DNA of 64,000 bases, from positions 56,464 through 120,463 of the forward strand of contig JAGWTP010000002.1 of NCBI GenBank assembly GCA_028868895.1, in the 5' to 3' direction. A model generated the notes under the pieces. The model ran no database searches. It was not told the origin of the DNA and saw nothing but the letters and a program-made list of their open reading frames with translations. The stretch comes from Burkholderiales bacterium (GTDB lineage: Bacteria; Pseudomonadota; Gammaproteobacteria; Burkholderiales; Burkholderiaceae_C). The position numbers and the translations under genes were made by a program. The number at the start of each line of letters is the position of its first letter. Position 1 is the first letter of the stretch. Positions 12,480 to 21,038 of the stretch are shown here, one piece after another.

Positions 12480-14510
12480 TCAACGCCCCTGCCGACCGCC
12501 ACCACCGCCGCCACCTCCGAACCCGCCACCCCCGCCACGATTTCCACCGCGTCCGCCGCCCCCGCCACCGCCACCACCGCGGTTCTTGCGGTGAAACGCA
12601 TCGGCGCCGAAGACACCGAGCGAAGTCTGCAGCGGATCGGGCTGCTTGGGTTCGCCCTTGCCGGCGCGCTTCGGGCCGACCGGGCCGGGGCCGCTGCCAC
12701 CGGCACCGAAGCCGCCGCCGCCGCCGTTGCGGAAGCCCCGGCCGCCCACCGGGCTGCGCGGGTTCTGCACGAAGCGCTTGTCGAACGTCTGCTCGAGCGG
12801 ATTCGGGATCGATGCGGGATCGAAGTCCATGTCGTAGTCGGAATCATGGTCGCGGTTGTGATCGTCGCCCCGATCGACCTTGCGCTCCTGGCCCTCGGGC
12901 GCAACGGCGGTCGAAAACTGCGGTGCGGGTGGGTTGCCCTCGGCACCCCGGCGACCACCGCGCTGGCGGTCGTTCGGCCGCCCGCCGCGGGCCTCAACGC
13001 GTTGCTGCGCCGGGCCATTCTGGCGCACCTCGTTGCCACGCCCGGCGTTGCCGCCACGCGCCTCGCGCGGAGCCTCGTTGCCACCGGCCAGGCGCCGAAT
13101 CGCGCGCACGTCGCCCTCCTCGAGATCGACCCACGCGCCGCGCTTCAGGCCGAACGGCAAAACGACCGTGCCGTAGCGGATGCGGATCAGCCGGCTCACG
13201 GTCAACCCGACCGTGTCGAAGAGCTTGCGCACCTCGCGGTTGCGGCCCTCGGTGATGACAACCCGGTACCAATGGTTCGCACCGTCGCCACCGCCGTCGG
13301 TGATCGAGCGAAAGCTCGCCTTCTGGCCTTCGACATCAACACCGGCAAGCAGGTTGGCCTTGTCCTCCTCGGTCAAGGTGCCCAGCAGGCGCACCGCGTA
13401 TTCGCGCTCGACGCCGAAGCGCGGATGCATCAGCTGATTCGCCAGTTCGCCTGAATTGGTGAACAACAGCAGGCCTTCGGTGTTGATGTCCAGGCGCCCG
13501 ACCGATTGCCACTTGCCTTGCTGCAGACGTGGCAGGCGGCGGAACACGGTCGGCCGATTCTGCGGGTCATCGTGGGTGACGATCTCGCCCACCGGCTTGT
13601 GATACGCGACGATGCGCGGCGGCGGCGGCACGATGCGCAAGCGCACCGGCTTGCCCTTCACCGCGACCCGGTCACCGAACGAAACGCGCTGGCCGACATG
13701 CGCCGGCTCGCCGTTGACGGTGACGTGGCCGTCGGCGATCAGGTCTTCCATGTCGCGGCGCGAACCGATCCCCGATTGCGCCAGAACCTTGTGCAGCTTG
13801 GGCGCATCGGGCTCGGGCAGCAGCACTCGCTTGGGCGCTCCGGCGTCTTCTGCGACGACCACGTCGGCTTCGGGCTCGCCAGTGGTGTCGAACTCACCCG
13901 ACAAGACCTGGGCGAACAATTCGCCGGCCTCGGCCGGCGCGGCGGACGTCGAGGCTGGCACCGCGACCTCGCCGGAGCCATCGAGACTCTGCGGATCACG
14001 CGCGTCAGCGCGTTCACCGCGGTTGCGATCGCGACGGCCGCGACGACGGCCGCGCGGAGCTTCACCCGCATCTTGCTCCGACGATGCCGCCACTTCGATC
14101 GCTTCGGCCCCGGCCGCGTCGGCGTCATGAGAGGCCGGCTCGTGGGGCGCACCGATCGCAATCGACGCCACGTTCACCTGCGGTTCGAGCGGCTTCACCG
14201 CCGCATCGTTCGTGTCTTCGCGGACGGACGGCACCTGCGCCGAAGCGGCACCGACTGGCACGGGTTCGGTCGCTGTGTCGGACGCGGCAACGCTGGTCCG
14301 ACGCCGCCTCGGCTTGGGCGCCTGGTCGACCACGGTTTCGCCAGCCTGCGCATCGGCTGGATCGGAGGCTGGCGAGTGCGCGACGACGTCGGTCGTTTCC
14401 TCGGTCGCCTTCACCGCGCGCCGGCGTCGCACCGGCTTCGCGAGGCTCTGGTCACCTTCGGCGGACGTTTGCGCGTCGGGAAGCGGCGAAGTTTCTGGGT
14501 TGACGTTCAT
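12480..14510 (-). CDS. rluB: RluB-type 23S rRNA pseudouridine synthase with long disordered tails
   Basis: 676 aa, more than twice the length of a minimal RluB. The core is at about 232-475: an S4 RNA-binding domain ([20 protein letters not shown], 239-258) and an RsuA/RluB catalytic domain with the catalytic Asp in [13 protein letters not shown] (Asp about 341). Residues 1-230 are Ala/Glu/Asp-rich with Arg blocks ([15 protein letters not shown]). Residues 480-676 are Gly/Arg/Asn-rich, ending in runs of glycine with RGG spacing. Such tails suggest disordered RNA-binding regions. It overlaps scpB by 4 bp. Confidence 0.92.
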   Translation of the reverse strand: MNVNPETSPLPDAQTSAEGDQSLAKPVRRRRAVKATEETTDVVAHSPASDPADAQAGETVVDQAPKPRRRRTSVAASDTATEPVPVGAASAQVPSVREDTNDAAVKPLEPQVNVASIAIGAPHEPASHDADAAGAEAIEVAASSEQDAGEAPRGRRRGRRDRNRGERADARDPQSLDGSGEVAVPASTSAAPAEAGELFAQVLSGEFDTTGEPEADVVVAEDAGAPKRVLLPEPDAPKLHKVLAQSGIGSRRDMEDLIADGHVTVNGEPAHVGQRVSFGDRVAVKGKPVRLRIVPPPPRIVAYHKPVGEIVTHDDPQNRPTVFRRLPRLQQGKWQSVGRLDINTEGLLLFTNSGELANQLMHPRFGVEREYAVRLLGTLTEEDKANLLAGVDVEGQKASFRSITDGGGDGANHWYRVVITEGRNREVRKLFDTVGLTVSRLIRIRYGTVVLPFGLKRGAWVDLEEGDVRAIRRLAGGNEAPREARGGNAGRGNEVRQNGPAQQRVEARGGRPNDRQRGGRRGAEGNPPAPQFSTAVAPEGQERKVDRGDDHNRDHDSDYDMDFDPASIPNPLEQTFDKRFVQNPRSPVGGRGFRNGGGGGFGAGGSGPGPVGPKRAGKGEPKQPDPLQTSLGVFGADAFHRKNRGGGGGGGGGRGGNRGGGGGFGGGGGGGGRQGR

Positions 14511-15196
14511 TCTTGGGTTTCCATGGGAGCGGCGTCCGCCGCAGGCTCGTCGGTCAAAGGGTGAGGCACTGTCGGGTCACTGGTCGCGGCATCTGGTTCA
14601 TCAGCACGCAGAACCTGACCGGCCAGCGAATCCAGCAGCGACCCCTGTTCAGGCAATGCGCCGGCAACGGGTTCGGCACCGCCGGTGCCGCCGGCCATCA
14701 GCGGCAGTTGCTCGAGGCTGGCGAGGCCGAGGTCGTCGAGGAACTGCCGCGTCGTCGCCAGCAGCGCGGGGCGCCCGGGCGAATCGCGATGGCCGATCGT
14801 CTCGACCCAGCCGCGGTCTTCGAGTTGCTTGATGATCTGGCTGGCCACCGTGACCCCGCGGATGTCTTCGATGTCGCCGCGCGTCACCGGCTGGCGATAG
14901 GCAATGATCGCCAGCGTCTCCATCACCGCGCGCGAATACTTGGGTGGTTTCTCGGGGTTGAGGCGATCGAGGTAGTCGCGCATCTCCGGTCGGCTCTGGA
15001 GGCGCCAGCCGCTGGACAACGCCACCAGTTCCACGCCACGGTCGTCCCAGTCACGGGCAAGTTCATCGAGCAGAGAGCGCAGCGTATCGGGGCCGATCTC
15101 GTCGGCGAACAGGATGCGCAGGTCGCGCATCGGCAACGGTTGGCTCGCGCAGATCAGGGCGGTCTCGAGGACGCGCTTTGCATCCTGGCTATTCAT
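14507..15196 (-). CDS. scpB: ScpB, condensin (SMC-ScpAB) subunit
   Basis: 229 aa. Two winged-helix domains are recognisable ([51 protein letters not shown], about residues 89-117; [20 protein letters not shown]). The C-terminal 50 residues are Ala/Pro-rich. ScpB with ScpA and SMC organises chromosomes. scpA and smc are not in the window. It is translationally coupled to rluB, a common pairing. Confidence 0.93.
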   Translation of the reverse strand: MNSQDAKRVLETALICASQPLPMRDLRILFADEIGPDTLRSLLDELARDWDDRGVELVALSSGWRLQSRPEMRDYLDRLNPEKPPKYSRAVMETLAIIAYRQPVTRGDIEDIRGVTVASQIIKQLEDRGWVETIGHRDSPGRPALLATTRQFLDDLGLASLEQLPLMAGGTGGAEPVAGALPEQGSLLDSLAGQVLRADEPDAATSDPTVPHPLTDEPAADAAPMETQE

Positions 15197-15505
15197 GGGC
15201 TTCGTTCACATCCTCGGCCGGGCGGTCCGGCTGGTATTCGACTCACCTACGGTGTCGATGCCGGGCGTCAACGCGCAGCACGGGGCCGTTTCGGCATTCG
15301 ACCTGATCGGCATGGGCCAGACGCACTTCACGGCTGGTGGGTGGGCGACGCTACACGCGTCGATCCGGCTTGAGGCACCTTCGGGTGCAGCTCCTTCTCG
15401 ATGGGCTTCGCCAAGGGCCGGGGGCACTCGGTAGTGCCGCCGCGCCGACTCGCGCCAAGGAGGTTTGCAGCATTGTACCCAACCGAACCGCCGAGCCGAT
15501 CGCGA
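15197..15505. other. 309-bp intergenic stretch between rluD and scpB
   Basis: No convincing gene. Short ORFs on both strands have no family resemblance and low-complexity composition. A perfect 5-bp stem with a TTCG loop is at 15375-15388 but has no following T-run. A minus-strand TACAAT at 15472-15477 could be a -10 element for scpB-rluB, but I see no good -35. In many Burkholderiales pgeF follows rluD; it is not here. Confidence 0.6.
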
Positions 15506-16480
15506 TCAATCGCCGGGCGCCAGCACGTGCTCCCACGCGCTTGCCAGATCGGCGGGCGGCAGGGCGTCGAACGTCAGGGTTTGGCCCGACACCGGATGCT
15601 CGAAGGCGAGCCGCGTGGCGTGTAGGGCCTGGCGCGTCATCGCCAGCGCGGGTCGGCCGCCGTAAACCGCGTCCGCCACCAGCGGATGCCCGCGCGCGGC
15701 CAGATGCACGCGAATCTGGTGGGTGCGCCCGGTGTGCAGGGTGCAACGCAGTGCACTGAAGCCATGCGCACTCGCGACGGCCTGGATGTCGGTGCGCGCC
15801 GGCTTGCCCGAGGCCACGATCGCCATGCGCACGCGCGACTGCGGGTCGCGAGCGATCGGCGCATCGATGGTGAACGACGGCGGGCGCACCTCACCGTGAA
15901 CGATCGCAAGGTACTGCCGATGCACCTCTCGCGCGGCGATCGCGCGGGTCAACGCGGTCACCGCCGCCAGCGTCTTGCCAACGACCATCAACCCGGAGGT
16001 GTCCTTGTCAAGCCGATGCACGATGCCGGCACGCGGCAGGCTGGCGGCGCCTGGGTGGCGGCCCAGCAGCGCATTTAGGATCGTGCCCGACCAATTGCCG
16101 GCCGCCGGATGCACGACCATGCCGGCCGCCTTGTCGATCACCATCAGGTGCTCGTCTTCGAACACGACATCGAGGGCCAGCGTCTCGGGGCGGAAAGCAC
16201 GGCTTTCGGCCGTCGGCACGAGCTCGACCGCGATCACCTGCCCGGCCAGTACCTTGCGCGACGAAACACGAGCCGGCGCGCCGTCGAGGCTGACGTGGCC
16301 CTGCTCGATCAGGCCCTGCAGATGATTGCGCGAGAACTCGCCGGCCATCGCCACCACGGCCTTGTCCAGGCGCTGGCCATGCAGGGCCTGCGGCACCTGC
16401 GCCTCGCGGCGCTCAGGGCTCTCGACCACGGGAAGTTCCAGGTCGGCATCGGCCGCGGCTTCGACGACTGCGCACGCCAT
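15506..16480 (-). CDS. rluD: RluD, 23S rRNA pseudouridine(1911/1915/1917) synthase
   Basis: 324 aa from the Met beginning MACAVVEAAADADLELPVVE. An S4 domain (QRLDKAVVAMAGEFSRNHLQGLIEQGHVSLDG) precedes the RluA-family catalytic domain with the signature GIVHRLDKDTSGLMVVGK (catalytic Asp) and LHTGRTHQIRVHLAARGHPLVAD. It modifies helix 69. An alternative ATG at 16522 (MVQPRAHS) would add 14 residues; neither has a Shine-Dalgarno sequence. It is divergent from bamD, as in most proteobacteria. Confidence 0.93.
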   Translation of the reverse strand: MACAVVEAAADADLELPVVESPERREAQVPQALHGQRLDKAVVAMAGEFSRNHLQGLIEQGHVSLDGAPARVSSRKVLAGQVIAVELVPTAESRAFRPETLALDVVFEDEHLMVIDKAAGMVVHPAAGNWSGTILNALLGRHPGAASLPRAGIVHRLDKDTSGLMVVGKTLAAVTALTRAIAAREVHRQYLAIVHGEVRPPSFTIDAPIARDPQSRVRMAIVASGKPARTDIQAVASAHGFSALRCTLHTGRTHQIRVHLAARGHPLVADAVYGGRPALAMTRQALHATRLAFEHPVSGQTLTFDALPPADLASAWEHVLAPGD

Positions 16481-16521
16481 TGCAGGCGGGTCTACGGCCG
16501 AATGCGCTCGAGGCTGAACCA

Positions 16522-16527
16522 TATAAT
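16522..16527 (+). promoter_or_regulatory. Candidate -10 element (TATAAT) for bamD
   Basis: A perfect TATAAT lies 51 bp before the bamD ATG in otherwise GC-rich DNA. No good -35 is present at 16-18 bp spacing, so the assignment rests on the -10 alone. The element overlaps the alternative rluD start codon on the other strand. Confidence 0.4.
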
Positions 16528-16578
16528 CGGGATCGTTTTTTGACAGGAAGGCGCCGCCGAGCGCGCGCCCCAGGGCCC

Positions 16579-17388
16579 ATGTTGCAAAAGAGTGTGCTGA
16601 GTCGGCCCATCGCCGTCGTGCTGGCAACGATGCTGGCCTTGCTCGCGGGCTGCGCGTCGACGCCGAAAGACGCCGAGTCGAAGTGGAGTGCCGAGCGATT
16701 GTATGCAGAGGCCAAGGAAGAAGCCTCGCTGGGCAACTACGACCGCGCCGGCAAGCTCTACGAACGCCTCGAGGGCCGCGCCTCCGGCACCGCGCTCGCG
16801 CAACAGGCGCAGATCGAGCGCGCTTACATGCTCTACAAGAGTGGCGACAAGGCACAGGCCCAGTCGGTCCTCGAGCGGTTCATCAAGCTGCACCCGACCA
16901 GCGCCGCGCTCGACTACGCGTTGTACCTGCAAGGCCTCGTCAACTTCAACGACAACCTCGGGCTGCTCGGCAACCTGTCAAGGCAGGACCTTTCGGAGCG
17001 CGACCAGCAGGCCGCGCGCGACTCCTACCAGTCGTTCAAGCAACTGGTTGATCAGTTCCCGCAGTCGCTCTACGCCGACGATGCCCGCGTCCGCATGAAC
17101 TACATCGTCAACACGCTGGCCGCTTACGAAGTGCACGTGGCGAGCTACTACTATCGGCGTGGCGCATATGTCGCGGCGGTCAATCGGGCGCAGACCGTGG
17201 TCACGGAATTCCAGAACTCGCCATCGGCGCGGCAGGCGCTCTACATCATGCGCCAGAGCTACGACAAGCTCGGGTTGATCACGCTGCGCGACGATGCCGA
17301 CCGGGTGCTCGCCAAGAGCTTCCCGAACACGACGATCGCCGAGGACGGCACGCAAGCGACCAAGCGCCCGTGGTGGCAGTTCTGGTGA
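16579..17388 (+). CDS. bamD: BamD, outer-membrane assembly lipoprotein
   Basis: 269 aa from MLQKSVLSRP. The signal peptide ends in lipobox LLAGC (Cys 25). Five TPR-like repeats follow (KWSAERLYAEAKEEASLGNYDRAGKLYERLEGR; LQGLVNFNDNLGLLGNLSRQDLSERDQQAARDSYQSFKQLVDQFPQSLYADDARVRMNYI). BamD is the essential partner of BamA in barrel insertion. Upstream in-frame codons from 16480 lie in the divergent promoter region and were excluded. It ends 4 bp before the convergent helicase gene. Confidence 0.95.
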   Translation: MLQKSVLSRPIAVVLATMLALLAGCASTPKDAESKWSAERLYAEAKEEASLGNYDRAGKLYERLEGRASGTALAQQAQIERAYMLYKSGDKAQAQSVLERFIKLHPTSAALDYALYLQGLVNFNDNLGLLGNLSRQDLSERDQQAARDSYQSFKQLVDQFPQSLYADDARVRMNYIVNTLAAYEVHVASYYYRRGAYVAAVNRAQTVVTEFQNSPSARQALYIMRQSYDKLGLITLRDDADRVLAKSFPNTTIAEDGTQATKRPWWQFW

Positions 17389-17392
17389 CCGG

Positions 17393-19369
17393 CTAGAAGG
17401 GAAGTTCGGCCTTCGACAACGTCGCCAGCCAGTCGAGCGCCTCGGCTTCCGACGCCACCAGCGTCATCGGCGGCAGCGCCTGACGCAGGCGTTTTCCGTA
17501 GTTCATGCCCGCCATGCGCGGGTCGCACACCACCAGCAGGCCACGGTCGGTCTCGCTGCGGATCAGCCGGCCGGCGCCCTGCTTCAACGACACCGCAGCC
17601 TCGGCGACAAAATAGTCGGCGAACGCGTTGCGACCCTCGCTTTCCAGACGCTTGACGCGTGCCTCGACGAGCGGGTCGTTCGGCGGCGGGAACGGCAGCT
17701 TGTCGATCAGCACGCATTGCAGCGCGTCGCCGGGGACGTCAATGCCTTCCCAGAAACTCTGCGAACCCACCAGCACCGAGCGCGGCTGGGCCAGGAACTG
17801 CTGCATCAACTGGCGCTTCGGGGTCTGCCCCTGCACCAGCACCTGCAGCGCATCGCCCTGCCCTTCGAACTCGGCGCGCAGGCGCTCGCCAATGGCCTGC
17901 AACGCACGCAAGGTCGTGGTGAGCACGAACGTGCGCCCGCCCAGCGCCCGCGCACAGCGCGCCGCGAGCACCGCCACCGACGCCGCGTGCTCGGGTTCGT
18001 TGGGCTTGGGGAATCCGCGCGGAACGTACAGGCGCGCGTTGGCGTGGTAGTCGAACGGGCTGCCCAGGCGCAGCGCACGCGCATCGCTCAGGCCGGCCGA
18101 TTCGGTGAACCACGAAAGCTTGTCGTCGTCGCCCAGCGTGGCCGACGTGAAGACCCAGGCCTTCGGTGCGGCGGCCATCTGTTCGCGCAGCGCATCCCGG
18201 ATATCCAGTGGCGATTCGACCAGCCGCGCCTGGTGCGGCGAAACGTCGATCCAGCGCACCTTGCCGGCCTGGGCCGGCTCGCCGAACTGCCGCGCCAGGC
18301 TTGCCATCTCGGCGGCGCGCTCCACCAGTTTGGCGAAGTCGGGCGACATCTCGACGACACCCTTCAAGCCGGCCGCCGCGGCCTCGCAGGCGCAAGCAAC
18401 ACCACCAAGCGCCGCGGTGAAGTCGTCGCCCTCGCTACGCTCGTTCCAGCGCAACTTGATCGTGCCGCGCAAGTCCCGCAGCGCGCCGGCAGCGGCAATG
18501 CGCAAATCGCGCGCGGCACGGTCGCACGCGCCGGCCAGGTCCTGCCACTGAACCAGGCCACGCGCCTGCTGCAGGCCCGCCCCGAGCATGTCGCGCGCGA
18601 AGTCGATCACCTGCGCGGTGCCCAGCGCCGCGCCCAGAAACTGCACCCCGGCTTCGGCGAGTTGATGCGCCTCGTCGAACACGGCCACCTCGACGCTGGG
18701 CAGCAACTCGGCCACACCGGTGTCGCGCAACGCCATGTCGGCAAAGAACAGGTGGTGGTTGACGACCACCACGTCGGCCAGCATCGCCTCGCGCCGCGCC
18801 TTGACCACATGGCACTGGCGGAACTGCGGGCACTCCTGGCCCAGGCAGTTCTCGCGCGACGAGGTCACCAGCGGGATCACGCTGCTGCGCTCGTCCAGGC
18901 CCTCGAGTTCGGCCAGGTCGCCGCTCACCGTCACATGCGACCACTGCTCGACCTTGGCCAGCGTGCGCAGCGCCCAGCGGTCTGGCAGGGTTTCGGCCTG
19001 GCGCGCCTGGTTCAGCCGGTGCAGGCACAGGTAGCTGCCCCGACCCTTGAGCAGCGCCACGCTGACGGGCAGATGCAGCGCCTCGCGCAGGCGCGGGATG
19101 TCGCGCAGGAAGAGCTGGTCCTGCAGGCTCTTGGTGGCGGTGCTGACCAGCGCGCGCGCGCCGCTGAGCAGCGTGGGAACGAGGTAGGCGAACGTCTTGC
19201 CGACGCCGGTGCCGGCCTCGACGACCAGTGCATTGCGCGCGTCGATCGCCTGCGCCACGCCCAGCGCCATGCGCAACTGGACCTCGCGCTCGACGTGGTC
19301 GGCATCGGCTCGGGCGAGCGCGCCATCGCGTGCGAAGGCGGCACAAACCGCCTCTTCGAGCGGGCTCAC
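17393..19369 (-). CDS. dinG: DinG/YoaA-family ATP-dependent DNA helicase
   Basis: 658 aa, superfamily 2 XPD-like helicase. Walker A is AGTGVGKT at 52-59; the DEAH box is in VFDEAHQLAEAG. Iron-sulfur cluster cysteines are in YLCLHRL and ENCLGQECPQFRQC. Late motifs include SQSFWEGIDVPG and QGAGRLIRSETDRG. These enzymes unwind R-loops and forked or damaged DNA. Residues between DinG and YoaA types cannot be separated here, so the symbol is approximate. The start overlaps the upstream YdcH-like gene by 4 bp. Confidence 0.88.
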   Translation of the reverse strand: MSPLEEAVCAAFARDGALARADADHVEREVQLRMALGVAQAIDARNALVVEAGTGVGKTFAYLVPTLLSGARALVSTATKSLQDQLFLRDIPRLREALHLPVSVALLKGRGSYLCLHRLNQARQAETLPDRWALRTLAKVEQWSHVTVSGDLAELEGLDERSSVIPLVTSSRENCLGQECPQFRQCHVVKARREAMLADVVVVNHHLFFADMALRDTGVAELLPSVEVAVFDEAHQLAEAGVQFLGAALGTAQVIDFARDMLGAGLQQARGLVQWQDLAGACDRAARDLRIAAAGALRDLRGTIKLRWNERSEGDDFTAALGGVACACEAAAAGLKGVVEMSPDFAKLVERAAEMASLARQFGEPAQAGKVRWIDVSPHQARLVESPLDIRDALREQMAAAPKAWVFTSATLGDDDKLSWFTESAGLSDARALRLGSPFDYHANARLYVPRGFPKPNEPEHAASVAVLAARCARALGGRTFVLTTTLRALQAIGERLRAEFEGQGDALQVLVQGQTPKRQLMQQFLAQPRSVLVGSQSFWEGIDVPGDALQCVLIDKLPFPPPNDPLVEARVKRLESEGRNAFADYFVAEAAVSLKQGAGRLIRSETDRGLLVVCDPRMAGMNYGKRLRQALPPMTLVASEAEALDWLATLSKAELPF

Positions 19370-19569
19370 GCCGGCTCGGGCGGATCGAGCTCCGCTTCGA
19401 GCTGCGCGATCCGGTCGCGCAACAACAGGCGGCGTTTCTTCAGGCGGCGCAGGCCGAGTTCATCGTCGGGGACGACGCGCGCGGCCTGGTCGATCAGGCT
19501 GTCCAGATCGGCGTGCTCCATGCGCAGCTCGATGAGTCGGCGCGGCAGCGAATGCAGATCGAGATCCAT
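19366..19569 (-). CDS. YdcH/DUF465-family small protein
   Basis: 67 aa, MDLDLHSLPRRLIELRMEHADLDSLIDQAARV and onwards. It has the paired helices and the L-R-x-LKK-x-R-L-LLRD-x-I pattern of the DUF465/YdcH family, a predicted helical hairpin of unknown function. The start is the ATG at 19569; longer in-frame extension enters the divergent phosphatase gene. It overlaps the helicase start by 4 bp, so the two are probably co-translated. Confidence 0.82.
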   Translation of the reverse strand: MDLDLHSLPRRLIELRMEHADLDSLIDQAARVVPDDELGLRRLKKRRLLLRDRIAQLEAELDPPEPA

Positions 19570-19618
19570 GGGCGCGCGGCTTGTGTGCGGTATTGGGCGG
19601 TGGGTGGGAAACATTGCG

Positions 19619-19626
19619 ATTATAGT
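19619..19626. promoter_or_regulatory. Overlapping divergent -10 elements
   Basis: A minus-strand TATAAT (19619-19624) and a plus-strand TATAGT (19621-19626) share four bases in the 65-bp gap between the YdcH-like gene and the phosphatase gene. The plus element would start transcription at about the phosphatase ATG (19635), giving a leaderless or nearly leaderless mRNA. No strong -35 is seen on either side. Confidence 0.4.
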
Positions 19627-19634
19627 TTTCGACC

Positions 19635-20402
19635 ATGAGCACAGCGACCTCGCGTTACCGCCTGTCCGGCACCACCGGCTCCCACCGCGGCGACCGCGCC
19701 TACCAGCAGGACCAGGTCGAGATCTTTCCTCACGAACGCACACCCGGCTGCCTGTTGGCGGTGCTGGCCGACGGCATGGGTGGCAAGAGCGGCGGGCGCA
19801 AGGCGGCCGATCAGGTGCTGCTCACGGCGACCCAATTGTTCGAGCGCTACGCTCCGAACCGCGACGACCCCGCCGAGGCGCTCAAGCAACTCGTGCTCGA
19901 GGCCCACCTGATGATCAAGCTGACGGCGATCACCTCGGAAGAAGAGCCGCACAGCACGGTGGCGGCGTTCATCGTCAGCCCCTCGCGCGAATGCGACATC
20001 ATCCACGCAGGCGACTCGCGCATCTACCACTTCCGTGGCGCCGATCTGGTCAGCCGCACCATCGACCACTCGTACGTACAGCGGCTGGTCGACGAAGGCC
20101 AGATCACCGAAGACGAGGCCAATGCGCACCCCCAGTCCAACCTGCTCACGGGCTGCCTGGGCACGAACGCCGATCCGCCGCTGACGCATCGGCATGTCGA
20201 TCGGCTCGAGATCGGCGACAGCGTGCTCGCGTGCAGCGACGGCCTGTGGCACTACTTCACGCCGCGTGAACTGGGTGCCATCGTGCACGCGCTGCCACCG
20301 CGCGAGGCCAGCGAAATGCTCGTCAGCAAAGCGCGGCAGCGGGCTCGCGGCGGTGGCGACAACCTGTCGCTGGCGCTGGTGCGGGTCGAAACACTCGACT
20401 GA
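19635..20402 (+). CDS. PP2C-family protein phosphatase
   Basis: 255 aa, a single PPM/PP2C domain. Metal-binding and catalytic motifs are intact: GDRAYQQDQ, LADGMGGKSGG, IHAGDSRIYHF, CSDGLWHYF and GGGDNLSLALVRV. It should dephosphorylate phospho-Ser/Thr proteins in the cytoplasm using Mn/Mg. No transmembrane segment or sensor domain is present and no partner kinase lies in the window. The nearest known relatives in function are PrpC/Stp-type phosphatases. Confidence 0.9.
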   Translation: MSTATSRYRLSGTTGSHRGDRAYQQDQVEIFPHERTPGCLLAVLADGMGGKSGGRKAADQVLLTATQLFERYAPNRDDPAEALKQLVLEAHLMIKLTAITSEEEPHSTVAAFIVSPSRECDIIHAGDSRIYHFRGADLVSRTIDHSYVQRLVDEGQITEDEANAHPQSNLLTGCLGTNADPPLTHRHVDRLEIGDSVLACSDGLWHYFTPRELGAIVHALPPREASEMLVSKARQRARGGGDNLSLALVRVETLD

Positions 20403-20435
20403 GCCGGCCTCGCCAGCATCAGGCCGATCAGCCCG

Positions 20436-21038
20436 TCACGGCGCTGGTGCGCCAGAGGGCATCTGCAACGGCGGTGCCACCTTGCCCTCGGCTGCCCGCT
20501 GCGCGTTGCGGCGCTCTACTGCCTCGCGATGCGCCTGCGCAGCGCGCACCCGGGCTTCGAACTCGGCCCGGTTGCGCTGTTCGACTGCACGCCGATCTTG
20601 GGCAGAGGCACCGTGAGCCCCGGTACGGGTCAAGCCGGTAGCGGCGGCTCGCGGTGCTGGCGCAGGGCTCGTTGGGTGTTCCGCGGGCGCAGTGCCGGCC
20701 GCCGCCGCTGACGCGGCGTCGCGGTCTCGCGCTGCCTGCGCCGCGATCCGGCCGCGGATCGCACCAAGCTGAGCAGCAGCGGCCTCGCGGCGCTGTGCCT
20801 CGTCGAGCTGCAATTCCTGGCGATGCAAGCGGGTCAACGTGGCGCGCTGCTCTCGCTGTGCGGCCTCGACGCACGCGGTCACGACGAAATGCGCCTGGCA
20901 TGCGCGCGCCTGTTCGTTGAACCTGGCGATCGCCGCGGCGCGTTCGGCGGCAATCCGCTCATGCTGCGCCGGCGCCGCATCCAGCGCCCGGGTCGACATG
21001 CAGACCATGCACATCACGGCACCGAGCTGCCACTTCAT
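20436..21038 (-). CDS. Unrecognised secreted Ala/Arg-rich protein
   Basis: 200 aa. It has a short signal-peptide-like start (MKWQLGAVMCMVCMSTRALDAAPA) followed by an Ala/Arg/Glu-rich helical region with two Cys (RACQAHFVVTACVEAAQREQR), a Pro/Ala linker and a second helical Arg/Glu-rich segment. I do not recognise a family with known function; similar secreted proteins accompany zapE in Burkholderiales as far as I can recall. The start overlaps the zapE stop by 4 bp, which supports expression. Confidence 0.7.
   Translation of the reverse strand: MKWQLGAVMCMVCMSTRALDAAPAQHERIAAERAAAIARFNEQARACQAHFVVTACVEAAQREQRATLTRLHRQELQLDEAQRREAAAAQLGAIRGRIAAQAARDRDAASAAAAGTAPAEHPTSPAPAPRAAATGLTRTGAHGASAQDRRAVEQRNRAEFEARVRAAQAHREAVERRNAQRAAEGKVAPPLQMPSGAPAP

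Noticed and set aside
15206..15427. A 73-codon minus-strand ORF in the rluD-scpB gap
   Set aside because: No recognisable family, no ribosome binding site and ordinary shadow composition.
17294..20269. A 991-codon plus-strand open frame antisense to the dinG-like gene
   Set aside because: It is an antisense shadow caused by high GC in the third codon position; composition is His/Arg/Gln-rich with no domain, and the minus-strand helicase has all its motifs.
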